In this document: piece by piece, positions 26,787-35,432 of the stretch
Layout of the letters: each line of letters begins with the position of its first letter
Position numbering within the stretch: the first letter of the stretch is position 1
Source of the DNA: Bacteroidales bacterium
GTDB taxonomy: Bacteria > Bacteroidota > Bacteroidia > Bacteroidales > P3
Direction: 5' to 3'
NCBI GenBank assembly: GCA_017479385.1
Contig: JAFVCE010000017.1
Span: forward strand, 310,001 to 374,000
Length of the DNA stretch: 64,000 nt
Program-made: the position numbers and the translations under genes
Notes under the pieces: model-generated
What the model was told of the DNA's origin: nothing
Database searches by the model: none
The model's input: only the letters and a program-made list of their open reading frames with translations

Positions 26787-27485
26787 ATGAAAATCACCTA
26801 CTGGAGCGACTACGCCTGCCCCTACTGCTACATCGGCGAGACCCGCCTGAAACACGCCATCGACGAGATGGGTATTGCCAACCAAGTCGAAATAGAGAGC
26901 CTCGCGTTCGAGCTCGACCCCAACGCCCCTTTCGAGGTGCAGACACGCACCGACGAGCGTTTTGCGCGCAAATATCAACTTAGCCTCGACGACGCCCGCG
27001 CCCAAATCGAACACATCTCGCAACTGGGCCGCGACGAGGGCCTTGACTTCCGCTACGCTTCGACGCTCTATACCAACACCCGCGACGCACACCGCCTTGC
27101 CAAGTTGGCCCACGACGAGGGTGGCTGGCAGCTGGCCGACCGAATAAGCGAGAAGCTGTTCGACGCCTATTTTACTCGCAACGAGAAACTTGCCAACCGC
27201 GACGTGCTTCTGCGCATAGCCACCGAGGTTGGGATGGATGGCACAAAAGTAGGTGCCATACTCGACAGCGACCGCTACACAGACGAGGTGCGCTACGACG
27301 AGCGCGAAGCCGCCATCAGGGGCATACATGGTGTGCCTTATTTTGTTATAAATGGCGACGTAGCCATACCCGGGGCAGTCAGCGTGCGCGCTATGAAGAA
27401 CGCCCTCGAACGTGCCCTCAAGAAGAGCGCCGCCAACAGCGAGGAGCACCCACACCAATGCGGTCCGGAGGGCTGCGCGCTATGA
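26787..27485 (+). CDS. DsbA-family (FrnE-like) thiol oxidoreductase
   Basis: 232 residues, cytoplasmic (no signal peptide). The thioredoxin-fold active site is C11-P-Y-C14 in SDYACPYCYIGE, followed by a long helical insertion and the cis-proline segment GVPYFVINGDVAIPGA, as in FrnE/2-hydroxychromene-2-carboxylate-isomerase-like DsbA proteins. It ends with a second cysteine pair (HQCGPEGCAL), a tail seen in many FrnE homologues that may act as a redox relay. It overlaps the metallo-hydrolase gene by four bases (ATGA) and is divergent from a LysR regulator. A role in oxidative-stress thiol repair is inferred. A Bacteroidetes promoter lies 36 bases upstream. Confidence 0.88.
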   Translation: MKITYWSDYACPYCYIGETRLKHAIDEMGIANQVEIESLAFELDPNAPFEVQTRTDERFARKYQLSLDDARAQIEHISQLGRDEGLDFRYASTLYTNTRDAHRLAKLAHDEGGWQLADRISEKLFDAYFTRNEKLANRDVLLRIATEVGMDGTKVGAILDSDRYTDEVRYDEREAAIRGIHGVPYFVINGDVAIPGAVSVRAMKNALERALKKSAANSEEHPHQCGPEGCAL

Positions 27486-28114
27486 TTCGCAGCGTGGTTG
27501 TGCGCGACGTGTTCGGGGTGTTTTGCTACTTCTGCATAGACGGCGAGTCGCGCCGCGGCTTCGTTGTCGACCCCGGCGCCGAGGCCTCGCGACTGCTGGC
27601 ACTCATCGAGCGCAACGGCTGGACGATAGAACGCATACTGCTCACCCACGGCCACTTCGACCACACGGGGGCAGTATGCGAACTCTCGCAGCGGCTGGGC
27701 ATTCCATACAGCATTCATCGCAATGGGCAGCAATATTTGCTCGACACACAACTAAACCTCAGCGCCTACTGCCAGCGCAACGTGGTGTTGCGCGACGCCG
27801 AGTTTTTCGACGACGGAGCCCTCTTCGTAGCTGGCCAAATGCGCCTGCAGGCCATACACACACCAGGCCACACGCCCGACAGCGTGGTCTACCTCTGTCC
27901 GGCAGAACAGGCAGCCCTGGTGGGCGACACCATTTTCCGTGGCTCGCCCGGCACAACCGAATATGAGGGTGGCGACCCAGTGGCCCTGCGCGAAAGCTTG
28001 TCGAAAATACTCTCGCTGCCAGCCGCCACACGCCTCTTCCCAGGCCACTCTTCGCCCACCACCGTGGCCACAGAGCGACCGCTCTACGGAGCTCAACTTA
28101 CCCCCAAACGGTAG
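27482..28114 (+). CDS. Metallo-beta-lactamase-fold hydrolase (glyoxalase II-like)
   Basis: 210 residues from ATG 27482. This ATGA overlaps the previous stop, and an in-frame ATG at 27458 inside the upstream gene is less likely. The binuclear metal site is visible: THGHFDHTG (HxHxDH), the second histidine in HTPGHTPDS, the bridging aspartate in GDTIFRGSPG and a final histidine in LFPGHSSPTTV. This matches the YcbL/GloB-like hydroxyacylglutathione-hydrolase subgroup, cytosolic thioester hydrolases. The substrate is unknown; Bacteroidales usually lack glutathione, so another thiol ester is likely. Coupling to the DsbA-like gene suggests a thiol-stress module. Confidence 0.88.
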   Translation: MIRSVVVRDVFGVFCYFCIDGESRRGFVVDPGAEASRLLALIERNGWTIERILLTHGHFDHTGAVCELSQRLGIPYSIHRNGQQYLLDTQLNLSAYCQRNVVLRDAEFFDDGALFVAGQMRLQAIHTPGHTPDSVVYLCPAEQAALVGDTIFRGSPGTTEYEGGDPVALRESLSKILSLPAATRLFPGHSSPTTVATERPLYGAQLTPKR

Positions 28115-28185
28115 TACGAACTCATCGACGTTTGCTAAAAACAACTATCCCTCGACCACCACAAACGGCAACTCGGCGCTGCCAA

Positions 28186-28226
28186 CTGGCCGACCTTGCC
28201 CCCCCAGAGGGCTCAAGGTCGGCCAG
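28186..28226. terminator. Hairpin between convergent genes
   Basis: CTGGCCGACCTTG (28186-28198) and CAAGGTCGGCCAG (28214-28226) form a perfect 13-bp stem with a 15-base loop. It sits just after the metallo-hydrolase gene and before repeat copy B, so it could end transcripts from either side. Confidence 0.6.
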
Positions 28227-28233
28227 AAATCGA

Positions 28234-28326
28234 TAGCTAATCGCCTCAGTATCAAGCGTTGTTCGACCTCAATACGACCCTAACCCCTCTTTAACCCCTC
28301 CTCAACCCTGTTTTTCAGGTAGTTAC
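28234..28326 (+). repeat. Dispersed intergenic repeat, copy B
   Basis: It starts near AGCTAATCGCCTCAGTATCA, has the core CGACCTCAATACGACC and TAACCCCTCTTTAACCCC, and ends TTTTTCAGGTAGTTAC. It lies between the convergent metallo-hydrolase and GH25 genes. The minus strand reads NYLKNRVEEGLKRG then stop across its right half. Confidence 0.85.
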
Positions 28327-28362
28327 AAAAACAAATATAACCTTTTTTTTTGAGTGGTGCTG

Positions 28363-29025
28363 CTATTGCTTTTTGGGCTTGGGAAGCTTGATGTCGGCCA
28401 ACGAATGGTTGCGGTTGAAACGGCTGAAGTCGACCTTGCCTTTTATGCCCGGGCAGCGGCCGCTCTCTGTGTATTGCCACAGGGTGAAGCGTGTGCTGGG
28501 GTAGGAACGATAGTTGGCGATGAAGATATGGTATTTGGCGTATTTTTTGCCGCTGAAGTGGGTTTTGTAGAGCCGTTCGCTGGTGTAAATCATGGGCTTG
28601 ACCCCGTATTCGTTCTCCATGAGTTCGAGCAGTTTGTCGACGCGCGCCATATAGAGTTTGTCGCAGTGGTGCCCCTCTATATCGAGCACCGGAATGAGGT
28701 CTTGTTGTTTTTTATTGACAACCGACTTGAAGTTGCCAAACTGCTGGTAGGCAGTGGTTTTGCTGCTATAGAGGTGGTAGCTGCCCACCAGCAGGCCGGC
28801 TTCTTTGGCTTTCTTGACGTTGGTGGCGTACTGAGGGTCGCGGATTGAGGTACCCTCGGTGGCTTTGATGTAGACAAAGCGTATGGTAGAATCTTTGGCC
28901 ACCTTGGTCCAGTTGATGGTTTCTTGGTAGCGCGAGACATCAATTCCGCGCACTTTTTGTGCGTGGAGCGGCAGCTGGACGAGTAGCAGAGCCGCAAATG
29001 TCAGACTACATAGAAATTTCTTCAC
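28363..29025 (-). CDS. Glycoside hydrolase family 25 muramidase
   Basis: 220 residues with a Sec signal (KKFLCSLTFAALLLVQLPLHA). The GH25 barrel is recognisable: GIDVSRYQ with D29, VYIKATEGTS, PVLDIEG carrying the catalytic acid pair near 118-121, and FTLWQYTESG near the end. Such enzymes cut the MurNAc-GlcNAc bond of peptidoglycan; this one would act in the periplasm or outside, possibly in cell-wall turnover. Its start overlaps the last 20 bases of RNase G, so it is translated from the same mRNA. It ends with a short basic tail (LPKPKKQ). Confidence 0.9.
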   Translation of the reverse strand: MKKFLCSLTFAALLLVQLPLHAQKVRGIDVSRYQETINWTKVAKDSTIRFVYIKATEGTSIRDPQYATNVKKAKEAGLLVGSYHLYSSKTTAYQQFGNFKSVVNKKQQDLIPVLDIEGHHCDKLYMARVDKLLELMENEYGVKPMIYTSERLYKTHFSGKKYAKYHIFIANYRSYPSTRFTLWQYTESGRCPGIKGKVDFSRFNRNHSLADIKLPKPKKQ

Positions 29026-30559
29026 CTTTCGAGTTAAAAAACTTGTATTCCAAGAGGTTAAATTTCTCCGATTTGGTGAAAACCAGCACGGTTTTGTAGC
29101 GCCACATCCATTTGAACCACAGCGAACGGAGGCCGCCTTTGGTTATGTAGGAGTGGACGTAGGGGTGGGTGGTGATGGCCAAGCGGCGCTCGCCCTGAGT
29201 CTGGACCAGGTAGCGCAGGTTCGACTCAATGTCATCGACTACCACGAGGCTCGATTTGATAGTTCCGGTGCCTTCGCAGAAGGGGCATTTTTCTTGCACG
29301 TCGACCTCAATAACGGGGCGTACGCGTTGGCGGGTTATCTGCATCAAGCCGAACTTGCTGAGCGGGAGAATGGTGTGGCGAGCCTTGTCTTTAGACATCT
29401 CTTCGGTCATGAATTCGAAGAGGGCTTTGCGGTTTTCGGCCTTAACCATGTCGATGAAGTCGACGATTACGATGCCGCCCATGTCGCGCAGGCGCAGCTG
29501 GCGCGCAATCTCTTTGGCACTCTCTATATTGACTTGCAGGGCGGTGTCTTCTTGGCCGGTGCCGAACTTTATGTGGTTGCCGCTGTTAACGTCGATGACG
29601 TGCATGGCCTCGGTGTGCTCGATATATAGGTACACACCCGAGCGGATGGTGACAATGCGACCAAAGGCGCGGCGAATGTCGCGCTGAATGCCGAATTGCT
29701 CGAAGATGGGGGTCTCGAGCTTGTAGAGGCGCACAATGTCGTCCTTATCGGGCGAAACGGTGTGGACATAGCGTTTTGCCTCCTCGTAAACCGATGGGGT
29801 GTCGATATAGATGGCGCTAACATCGTCGGTTAGCACGTCGCGCAAAACGGCTGTGGTGGGGCTGAGTTCAGAGTGAACCTTTCGCGGCGAGTTCACCTTC
29901 TTGATAGCTTCGGTCATGCTGGCCCACGAATCGAGCAACAGGCGCAGGTCGGCGTCGAGTTCGGCCACGGTGCGGCCCTCGGCCACGGTGCGCACAATAA
30001 CGCCAAACCCCTCGGGCCTAATGCTTTGCATAAGGCGGCGCAGGCGGCTACGCTCTTCGCGGCTCCTGATTTTTTGAGATACCGAAATCTTGCTCGAGAA
30101 AGGGGTCAGCACAAGAAAATGGCCCGCAAGCGATATGTCGCCCGTCAGTTTAGGGCCTTTGGTGGAGATGGGCTCTTTAGAGATTTGTACAAGCACATAC
30201 TGGCCCAAAGTTAGCAACTCGGAGAGGTTGCCCTCCTTTGCGAGCACCGGCTCGGGTTTAACACCTTTGAGGGTGGCGGCATTGCGGTCGCCATTCATGG
30301 CCAGTTTCAAGTATTTGTTAAAGCTATTATAGTCGGGGCCGAGGTCGAGGTAGTGCATAAAGCCGTCTTTCTCGTCGCCCAAGTCGACGAAAGCTGCGTT
30401 GAGGCCCTGCATTATTTTGCGCACACGTCCCACATATATATCCCCCACCGAGAAGCGCGAAGCGAGCTTCTCTTTGTGCAGTTCGACAAGCAGTTTGTCC
30501 TCGGTCAGGGCTATCTGTATCTCTTTGTCGTTGGCGGATATGATAAGTTCTTTTGTCAC
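29006..30559 (-). CDS. rng: Ribonuclease G/E family endoribonuclease
   Basis: 517 residues, RNase G-like (no long RNase E scaffold). An S1 domain opens the protein (SVGDIYVGRVRKIMQGLNAAFVD). The DNase I-like catalytic part shows the metal-binding motif in VIDVNSGNHIKFGTGQ and IVIVDFIDM, followed by the zinc-link CPFCEGTG. It processes 16S rRNA and turns over mRNA in the cytoplasm. Downstream of an HU gene, as is common in Bacteroidales, but a terminator-like hairpin at 30614-30666 separates it from the small ribosomal-type gene, so rng may have its own promoter. It overlaps the GH25 gene at its 3' end. Confidence 0.95.
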   Translation of the reverse strand: MTKELIISANDKEIQIALTEDKLLVELHKEKLASRFSVGDIYVGRVRKIMQGLNAAFVDLGDEKDGFMHYLDLGPDYNSFNKYLKLAMNGDRNAATLKGVKPEPVLAKEGNLSELLTLGQYVLVQISKEPISTKGPKLTGDISLAGHFLVLTPFSSKISVSQKIRSREERSRLRRLMQSIRPEGFGVIVRTVAEGRTVAELDADLRLLLDSWASMTEAIKKVNSPRKVHSELSPTTAVLRDVLTDDVSAIYIDTPSVYEEAKRYVHTVSPDKDDIVRLYKLETPIFEQFGIQRDIRRAFGRIVTIRSGVYLYIEHTEAMHVIDVNSGNHIKFGTGQEDTALQVNIESAKEIARQLRLRDMGGIVIVDFIDMVKAENRKALFEFMTEEMSKDKARHTILPLSKFGLMQITRQRVRPVIEVDVQEKCPFCEGTGTIKSSLVVVDDIESNLRYLVQTQGERRLAITTHPYVHSYITKGGLRSLWFKWMWRYKTVLVFTKSEKFNLLEYKFFNSKGEEISM

Positions 30560-30613
30560 AAAAATAGAGTGGTGTTATGTTTAAATATTATGGTGGTGTT
30601 TATTCTACGTAAA

Positions 30614-30666
30614 AAACAAATCACACTCACGGCACCATCGAGGCACCCGTTCCGTGTAATTTGTTT
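30614..30666 (-). terminator. Terminator between the bS22-like and rng genes
   Basis: On the minus strand AAACAAAT (30666-30659) pairs with ATTTGTTT (30621-30614), with an inner ACACGG/CCGTGAGTGT helix, and is followed by a T-run (30615-30611 region). It should end the HU/bS22-like transcript. Confidence 0.6.
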
Positions 30667-30714
30667 TAGTTTTAGATTGTTTCTGACGACACTTAAAAGA
30701 GATAGGTGTTTAGC

Positions 30715-30804
30715 CTATTTCTTTTTATGTCTGTTCTTGCGCAGACGTTTTTTGCGCTTGTGGGTAGACATTTTGTGTCTCTTGTGCTTCTTTCCGTTAG
30801 GCAT
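30715..30804 (-). CDS. bS22/mS38-like (AURKAIP1/COX24 domain) small ribosomal protein
   Basis: 29 residues and extremely basic (it starts MPNGKKHKRHKMSTHKRKKR and ends KNRHKKK). The KRxKMSTHKRKKRLRK pattern matches the COX24/AURKAIP1 domain of mitochondrial mS38 and mycobacterial bS22, which thread into 16S rRNA near the decoding centre. Annotated Bacteroidetes genomes carry short proteins of this type. It lies 21 bases after the HU stop and is probably co-transcribed with it. Too short for most gene callers. The call rests on composition and motif; confirmation would need ribosome structure or proteomics. Confidence 0.8.
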   Translation of the reverse strand: MPNGKKHKRHKMSTHKRKKRLRKNRHKKK

Positions 30805-30825
30805 AATGTTTAGATTTTTTATAGT

Positions 30826-31113
30826 TTATTTTACTGAGTTCTTTTTCACATCGACGACAAACGTCTTGGCCGGCTTGAAAGCGGGGATATTGTGCGCAGG
30901 AATGATTATAGTGGTATTCTTGCTGATATTGCGACCAGTCTTTTCGGCTCTTTTCTTAACGATAAAACTGCCGAATCCACGGAGGTAGACGTTCTCACCG
31001 CGAGAGAGCGACTCCTTGATGACAGTCATAAACTCCTCAACCGTGGCTTGAATGGCAACTTTCTCTATGCCTGTTTTCTGAGCAATATCTGCTACGATTT
31101 CTGCCTTTGTCAT
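30826..31113 (-). CDS. HU/IHF-family DNA-binding protein
   Basis: 95 residues. The N-terminal dimerisation helices (MTKAEIVADIAQKTGIEK) and the core (LRGFGSFIVKKRAEKTGRNI) match the HU signature GFGxFxxxxRxxRxGRNP, and the DNA-contacting arm follows (TTIIIPAHNIPAFKPAKTF; PAHN takes the place of the usual PAxxVPxFKPGK). It compacts and bends chromosomal DNA. It has a clear TAATTTTG promoter about 60 bases upstream and is followed by the bS22-like gene. Confidence 0.93.
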   Translation of the reverse strand: MTKAEIVADIAQKTGIEKVAIQATVEEFMTVIKESLSRGENVYLRGFGSFIVKKRAEKTGRNISKNTTIIIPAHNIPAFKPAKTFVVDVKKNSVK

Positions 31114-31172
31114 AATAATGGTCTTTTATTTTAATTACTGATAATCTTTATGTTTCATGTCAAAACAGATTG

Positions 31173-31180
31173 CAAAATTA
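31173..31180 (-). promoter_or_regulatory. -7 element for the HU gene
   Basis: TAATTTTG on the minus strand, 59 bases upstream of ATG 31113, in an AT-rich leader. Confidence 0.6.
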
Positions 31181-31316
31181 AGATTTTTTTTTGAAATCAA
31201 AAAATAAAAAATGCAATTTGCCTATCGAAAATCTTTTTACCACAGCGAAACTACTGAAAATCAAACACTTGCAACTTGAACATTTTTTTTGCAATTTGGC
31301 GCTAACGCGCTGACTT

Positions 31317-32192
31317 TTAAGGTTTCAATGATGGTTTGCGAACAATTTTTTCGCCCATATAGCCTCCGAAGAGCAGCAAGGCCGAGAGGGTGGCCAAAAC
31401 CACGACCCACCATGGTAGGGTGTAAGTATCGAGCGCACTATAGTCTATTACGCCACGAGCCGACAAGAATCCAAACAAAACAACGAGGGCATTGTTTACG
31501 AAATGGGCGCTGGCGCTAACCAATATCGACCCCGAAGCGTAGAACAGGTAACCCAACACGATGCCCATTGCGAAACGCGTTAGAAAAGCAAAAATATCGC
31601 CATGAGCAATACTGAAGATGGCTGCGGTGATGACGATGGCCCAGTGCGGATTGCGAAGCCATTTGGTCATCAGCTGCTGCATACAACCACGGAAGAAAAG
31701 TTCTTCGCAGATGGCTGGCAAGACAGCAATAACCAATAGGTTAACAATCAAGCCCCAAACGCTTTCGGTGGCAAGGAATTTTTCTATCAAGTTGTTCGAT
31801 AAGTCTGCCATAGTACGGAAGTATTCTTCGAACTTTGCCCACACGCCACCAAAATGCCAAGAGTCGTTAAAGCTTGTGATAACATCGTTCAGCGGGGAGA
31901 AAGCAACCATAATTATGGCGCTAACAAGGGCCAGTTTCCACTTCGGTGCAGAGAAATCGAGCTGCCACATAGTTTTGTAGTCGTGGCCGTAGAGGACTGC
32001 CAGCAGAACCACTGGCACCACGAAGAGCGCGGCCCCGCCTATGGCCTGAGTTGCAAGCAGGAATGAGGTCGACGTGATGTCTACCCCAAATATCGAGAGC
32101 GCAAGAGCAGCAATCGAGATTGCGAACTCGATTCCTACTGCAAAACAGATAAGTACAAAGATTTGGAGAAGCGGAGAGGTTTCTTGTTTCAT
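31317..32192 (-). CDS. CPBP-family (CAAX-like) intramembrane protease
   Basis: 291 residues with about eight hydrophobic segments. The three conserved motifs of the CPBP/Abi family are visible: EELFFRG (about residues 168-174), FSIAHGD (about 195-201) and HFVNN (about 236-240). Together they form the metal-dependent glutamate/histidine site in the membrane. Bacterial members act in bacteriocin self-immunity or protein sorting; the substrate is unknown here. The gene begins 22 bases after the 3' end of tRNA-Arg on the same strand and is probably transcribed with it. Confidence 0.9.
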   Translation of the reverse strand: MKQETSPLLQIFVLICFAVGIEFAISIAALALSIFGVDITSTSFLLATQAIGGAALFVVPVVLLAVLYGHDYKTMWQLDFSAPKWKLALVSAIIMVAFSPLNDVITSFNDSWHFGGVWAKFEEYFRTMADLSNNLIEKFLATESVWGLIVNLLVIAVLPAICEELFFRGCMQQLMTKWLRNPHWAIVITAAIFSIAHGDIFAFLTRFAMGIVLGYLFYASGSILVSASAHFVNNALVVLFGFLSARGVIDYSALDTYTLPWWVVVLATLSALLLFGGYMGEKIVRKPSLKP

Positions 32193-32213
32193 CTTGCTGT
32201 AGAGTTTTATTTG

Positions 32214-32287
32214 TGACCCCGGAGGGATTCAAACCCCCGACTTTCGGAACCGGAATCCGACGTTCTATTCAGCTGAACTACGAGGCC
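32214..32287 (-). tRNA. tRNA-Arg (anticodon CCG)
   Basis: A complete 74-base cloverleaf on the minus strand: acceptor GGCCTCG with CGGGGTC (two G-U pairs), D-stem GTTC/GAAC, anticodon stem TCGGA/TCCGA with loop TTCCGGT giving anticodon CCG (reads CGG), T-stem GGGGG/CCCTC with loop TTTGAAT, and discriminator A. CCA is not encoded (the next bases are CAA). No integration signature is seen at its ends. Confidence 0.95.
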
Positions 32288-32438
32288 AAATTCAGTATTA
32301 ATAACGACACTTCTGTCGTTTTATTGTGCAGATTTTAATTTTTTTTCAATTTTTTTTCATTTCAACGTCGCTGCACACATTATTTTAATGAATATATGTG
32401 TTTTTGAAAAAAAATTTTAGTAATTAAAAAAAAAGGTG

Positions 32439-32446
32439 TACCTTTG
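32439..32446 (+). promoter_or_regulatory. -7 element for the lipoprotein/barrel pair
   Basis: TACCTTTG matches TAnnTTTG, 26 bases before ATG 32472, and lies after a long A-rich tract. Confidence 0.6.
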
Positions 32447-32471
32447 CAAAAAATTTAACACAAAAATTTTT

Positions 32472-33851
32472 ATGAAAAAAGGACTATACTTGGTTGCAGC
32501 AATGGTAATAGTTTGCTTTACCTCCTGCCTGCGCGATTCAGACAAAGACCTGCTCCGCAATCCAATCCATGTGCATGGCGATTTCTCGCCAAAATTCGGA
32601 GTTCCAGTGGGTTACGGCAGCGTAGCCCTCAACGACCTGCTCAATATGCTCGACGGTTCGTCGACAGGTATCGTCGATATGCAGGCCGATGTGTTGACCA
32701 TCGATTTCGACACAACTTTCTCTGGCACAATCAACACCGAGAGCAATAAAAAGAAGTCTTTCACCCCCACTTTCAAACCCAATTTCGGGCTTAAAGCAAG
32801 CGACACGCTCTCGTATCGCGACACAACGCTTGTCCTTTTCGACGACGACCTCAACATCTTCCAGACTCTGCCCATGCCGGCCGACTCGCTGAAGATTTGG
32901 TTCGACTCGGTGTTGCTCAAACTCAACGTCCGCATCAACGCCAACGCCAACATCAACGACACCTTGTCGCAACACGCAAAACTCAACATAGACAGCCTGA
33001 TAATAGACTACGTCGACAACCAGGGTCACCCTCAAACTTACAACGGTCTGAAGACGGTTACACTCATCGACAACGAGGCCATTCTCGACGGTGCCCACAT
33101 CGACACCACTATTAATATTAAAGATGTGGTCAACGCGCTGCCACAACACATTAAGGTAACTGTGCGTATGCGCATACTCATCGAGAGCCGCATTTTGCAG
33201 TACCTCAACGTTAGCGACATGAGCTTCGTCGACTTCTCCGACCTCATCTCGATTTCGTCTATCGACTACGACGCCAATGTCGGCGTGCGCGTCCCCTTCC
33301 AGTTGAAAATCGAAAGCATCCCCTACTCCACCAAGATAGCCATGTCGACCAGCAACATTAACTTCGACTCTATCCTCAGCCAGATTACTTCGCGATTTGG
33401 CGACGATATGTCGCTCGGCATTGGCGCCGACAGCATTAGCCTCAACTTGCTGGTAAAGAACAATATTCCTCTCAATCTGAGAATCACGGCCGACGCCCTC
33501 GACGAGAACGACAACGTACTGATAGCTAATGTGTTCGACCAAGACATCCTCGGCTCGCTGCTTACCGATACCGAGCCCGCCCAATCGGCCGGTCCAAACC
33601 CAAATCAACAGCCGCTCAAGTTCGACATTCAGGACACTGCCACTCTCCACACCCTGCTCAACGCCTCGGCGTTGCAAGTCACCATACGCCTCCAAACCAC
33701 CGACCAGAAACGCGTTGTTGTGCGCCGCCAAGACTTTATTGATATGCGTATATACTTGAAGCTGGCCTCTTTCATCAACGTGGATATGCCGTTGACCAAC
33801 GAGCCTCTCCCGATTTTTAACAGCATTAACAACAATTCTGACAACGAATAA
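32472..33851 (+). CDS. Surface lipoprotein of unknown function, partner of a barrel protein
   Basis: 459 residues. ATG 32472 opens a lipoprotein signal (KKGLYLVAAMVIVCFTSC; lipid on the cysteine). The open frame extends 12 codons upstream from a GTG inside the promoter, which is rejected. The mature part is asparagine/aspartate-rich and strand-rich, with SPKFGVPVGYGSVALNDLL near its start, and has repeated modules of the type FDTTFSGTIN and IDTTINIKDVVNALP, resembling BIL/LEA-like beta sandwiches. No known domain is recognised. It is followed 20 bases later by a barrel gene with a strong Shine-Dalgarno sequence, so the two probably form an outer-membrane complex. There is no SusC/D resemblance. 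Confidence 0.8.
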   Translation: MKKGLYLVAAMVIVCFTSCLRDSDKDLLRNPIHVHGDFSPKFGVPVGYGSVALNDLLNMLDGSSTGIVDMQADVLTIDFDTTFSGTINTESNKKKSFTPTFKPNFGLKASDTLSYRDTTLVLFDDDLNIFQTLPMPADSLKIWFDSVLLKLNVRINANANINDTLSQHAKLNIDSLIIDYVDNQGHPQTYNGLKTVTLIDNEAILDGAHIDTTINIKDVVNALPQHIKVTVRMRILIESRILQYLNVSDMSFVDFSDLISISSIDYDANVGVRVPFQLKIESIPYSTKIAMSTSNINFDSILSQITSRFGDDMSLGIGADSISLNLLVKNNIPLNLRITADALDENDNVLIANVFDQDILGSLLTDTEPAQSAGPNPNQQPLKFDIQDTATLHTLLNASALQVTIRLQTTDQKRVVVRRQDFIDMRIYLKLASFINVDMPLTNEPLPIFNSINNNSDNE

Positions 33852-33856
33852 GTTAT

Positions 33857-33862
33857 AGGAGG
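33857..33862 (+). promoter_or_regulatory. Strong Shine-Dalgarno sequence of the barrel gene
   Basis: AGGAGG inside ATAGGAGGAA, nine bases before ATG 33872. This is unusual because Bacteroidetes ribosomes mostly sequester the anti-SD. Confidence 0.65.
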
Positions 33863-33871
33863 AACCAACTG

Positions 33872-35407
33872 ATGAAAAAGATACTGAAATACGCATTTTG
33901 CCTAACCATTGCCGCCACGCTCACTGCCACAGCTACGGCTCAGAACTATAACGAAGAAAACAACCTCTTCTACCACGCTTTCCGCGTGCCGCAGAGCAAC
34001 GACCTCAACCCCGCTTTCTTCCCAGCAAGCAACACCCTCTACATTTCGCTGCCTGGCTTAACCAGACTACAGTTCGGTGCTCCGCTGGCCATTGGCGATA
34101 TGTTGAGCATTGACACGGTGAACCACATCACCAACATCGACCTCAACAAAATTAGCGATGCCATGAGCGAAAACAGCCAACTCAACTTTGGCTTGAATAT
34201 GAACCTTATTGGCGGCGGATTGCGCATTGGCAACACCTTTATCACCGCCAGTTTGGGACTGAAAACCAAGTTCGATTTCACCATTCCCTACAGCACGGTC
34301 GACTTCCTCCTCCACGGCAACTTGGATGAAAATGGCGTTGCTGGCCGCAGCGCCGAAATCCTTACTGGCGACCTATTTAATATGCACGTCTACGGCGAAG
34401 CCGGCATCGGCATCGGACACAGAATCCCGATTATCAACCTCACCATTGGCGCACGCGCCAAGATTTACTACGGTTTGGCCCACATCTCGTTCCGCCCCGA
34501 CATTAAGCTTACCACCGACCAAAACATCGACGCCATAAACGCCACAATCAATTATCAACTTGGCATCTCCAGCCCAATACCTATCAATCTTGGTGGCAAT
34601 GGCTTGAGCGACCTCATCGACATCAACGCCCTGCGCAACAAAGGCGTGATGGGTGCCCTCAAATACCTCGTCAGCCCCGAAGTGGCCAACATGAGCGTAG
34701 GCTTCGACCTCGGCGCCAAATACCAGATTGGCCCATTCGCCATCTCGGCTTCGGTCATCGACCTCACCAGCGGCCTCCATTGGCACAACAACGTCTACTC
34801 TATCGGCCCCTCGGGTGGCGCTGTCGACACCTCGTTCGCAGGCTTCGACGTGCAACAGTTGCTCAACAATGGCTCGCTCCAACTCGACACGCTTTTGGAT
34901 AGTTATGCCTCGCTTTTAGGCCGCTTGGTACCCGACTCGGTGCTCAGCAAGGGCGGCGACTACTACTACACCATCCCCACCAAAATCAACATTGGCGCCT
35001 CGGTTAGCCTCGGCACTTTTGTGCGCGCCGGCATTCTGTTCCACGGACAGTTCGACCGCGGTCTGCTCACCAACAAGAACGACTACGACCTCTACACCCT
35101 CAACAACTATCATATAGATTTCGACAAAAAGAAAGACAAATTCCGCTACAACACCACCCTGTCGGCCAACGTCAACCTACTGAACTGGCTCGAAGTCGTA
35201 GCAGGCTCGTCGATTGTGTATGACGGCTCAAAGATAGACCCCCTCAACCCAGGCGTTGGCTTTATCATCACGCCGCTTTCGGCCGCACAGTTCTACCTGA
35301 TGGCCGACTATGTGTCGAGCATCTACTTGGTGGAGGAGAAGGGCTTGAACATCAAGTTCGGCTTCAACCTCCTGATTGGCCACGGCGGACGCCGCAAAAT
35401 GTTATAA
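33872..35407 (+). CDS. DUF5723-type outer-membrane beta-barrel protein
   Basis: 511 residues with a Sec signal (AFCLTIAATLTATATAQ). The start of the mature region (NPAFFPASNTLYISLPGL) resembles the DUF5723 family: a loop of the N-P-A-x-x-P type followed by a long barrel of the FadL/PorV style. Glycine-rich strands follow (NFGLNMNLIGGGLRIGNTFI, GAKYQIGPFAISASVIDL, VRAGILFHGQFDRG), and a late strand (LNIKFGFNLLIGHGG) comes just before a basic end, RRKML. The function is unknown; a channel or secretion accessory role is possible. It forms a two-gene operon with the preceding lipoprotein. Confidence 0.8.
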   Translation: MKKILKYAFCLTIAATLTATATAQNYNEENNLFYHAFRVPQSNDLNPAFFPASNTLYISLPGLTRLQFGAPLAIGDMLSIDTVNHITNIDLNKISDAMSENSQLNFGLNMNLIGGGLRIGNTFITASLGLKTKFDFTIPYSTVDFLLHGNLDENGVAGRSAEILTGDLFNMHVYGEAGIGIGHRIPIINLTIGARAKIYYGLAHISFRPDIKLTTDQNIDAINATINYQLGISSPIPINLGGNGLSDLIDINALRNKGVMGALKYLVSPEVANMSVGFDLGAKYQIGPFAISASVIDLTSGLHWHNNVYSIGPSGGAVDTSFAGFDVQQLLNNGSLQLDTLLDSYASLLGRLVPDSVLSKGGDYYYTIPTKINIGASVSLGTFVRAGILFHGQFDRGLLTNKNDYDLYTLNNYHIDFDKKKDKFRYNTTLSANVNLLNWLEVVAGSSIVYDGSKIDPLNPGVGFIITPLSAAQFYLMADYVSSIYLVEEKGLNIKFGFNLLIGHGGRRKML

Positions 35408-35432
35408 ACCAGAATATTAATACTGTCAGATA

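Noticed and set aside
32214-32287. Integration site at the tRNA gene
   Set aside because: No integrase and no duplicated tRNA 3' end is seen near it.
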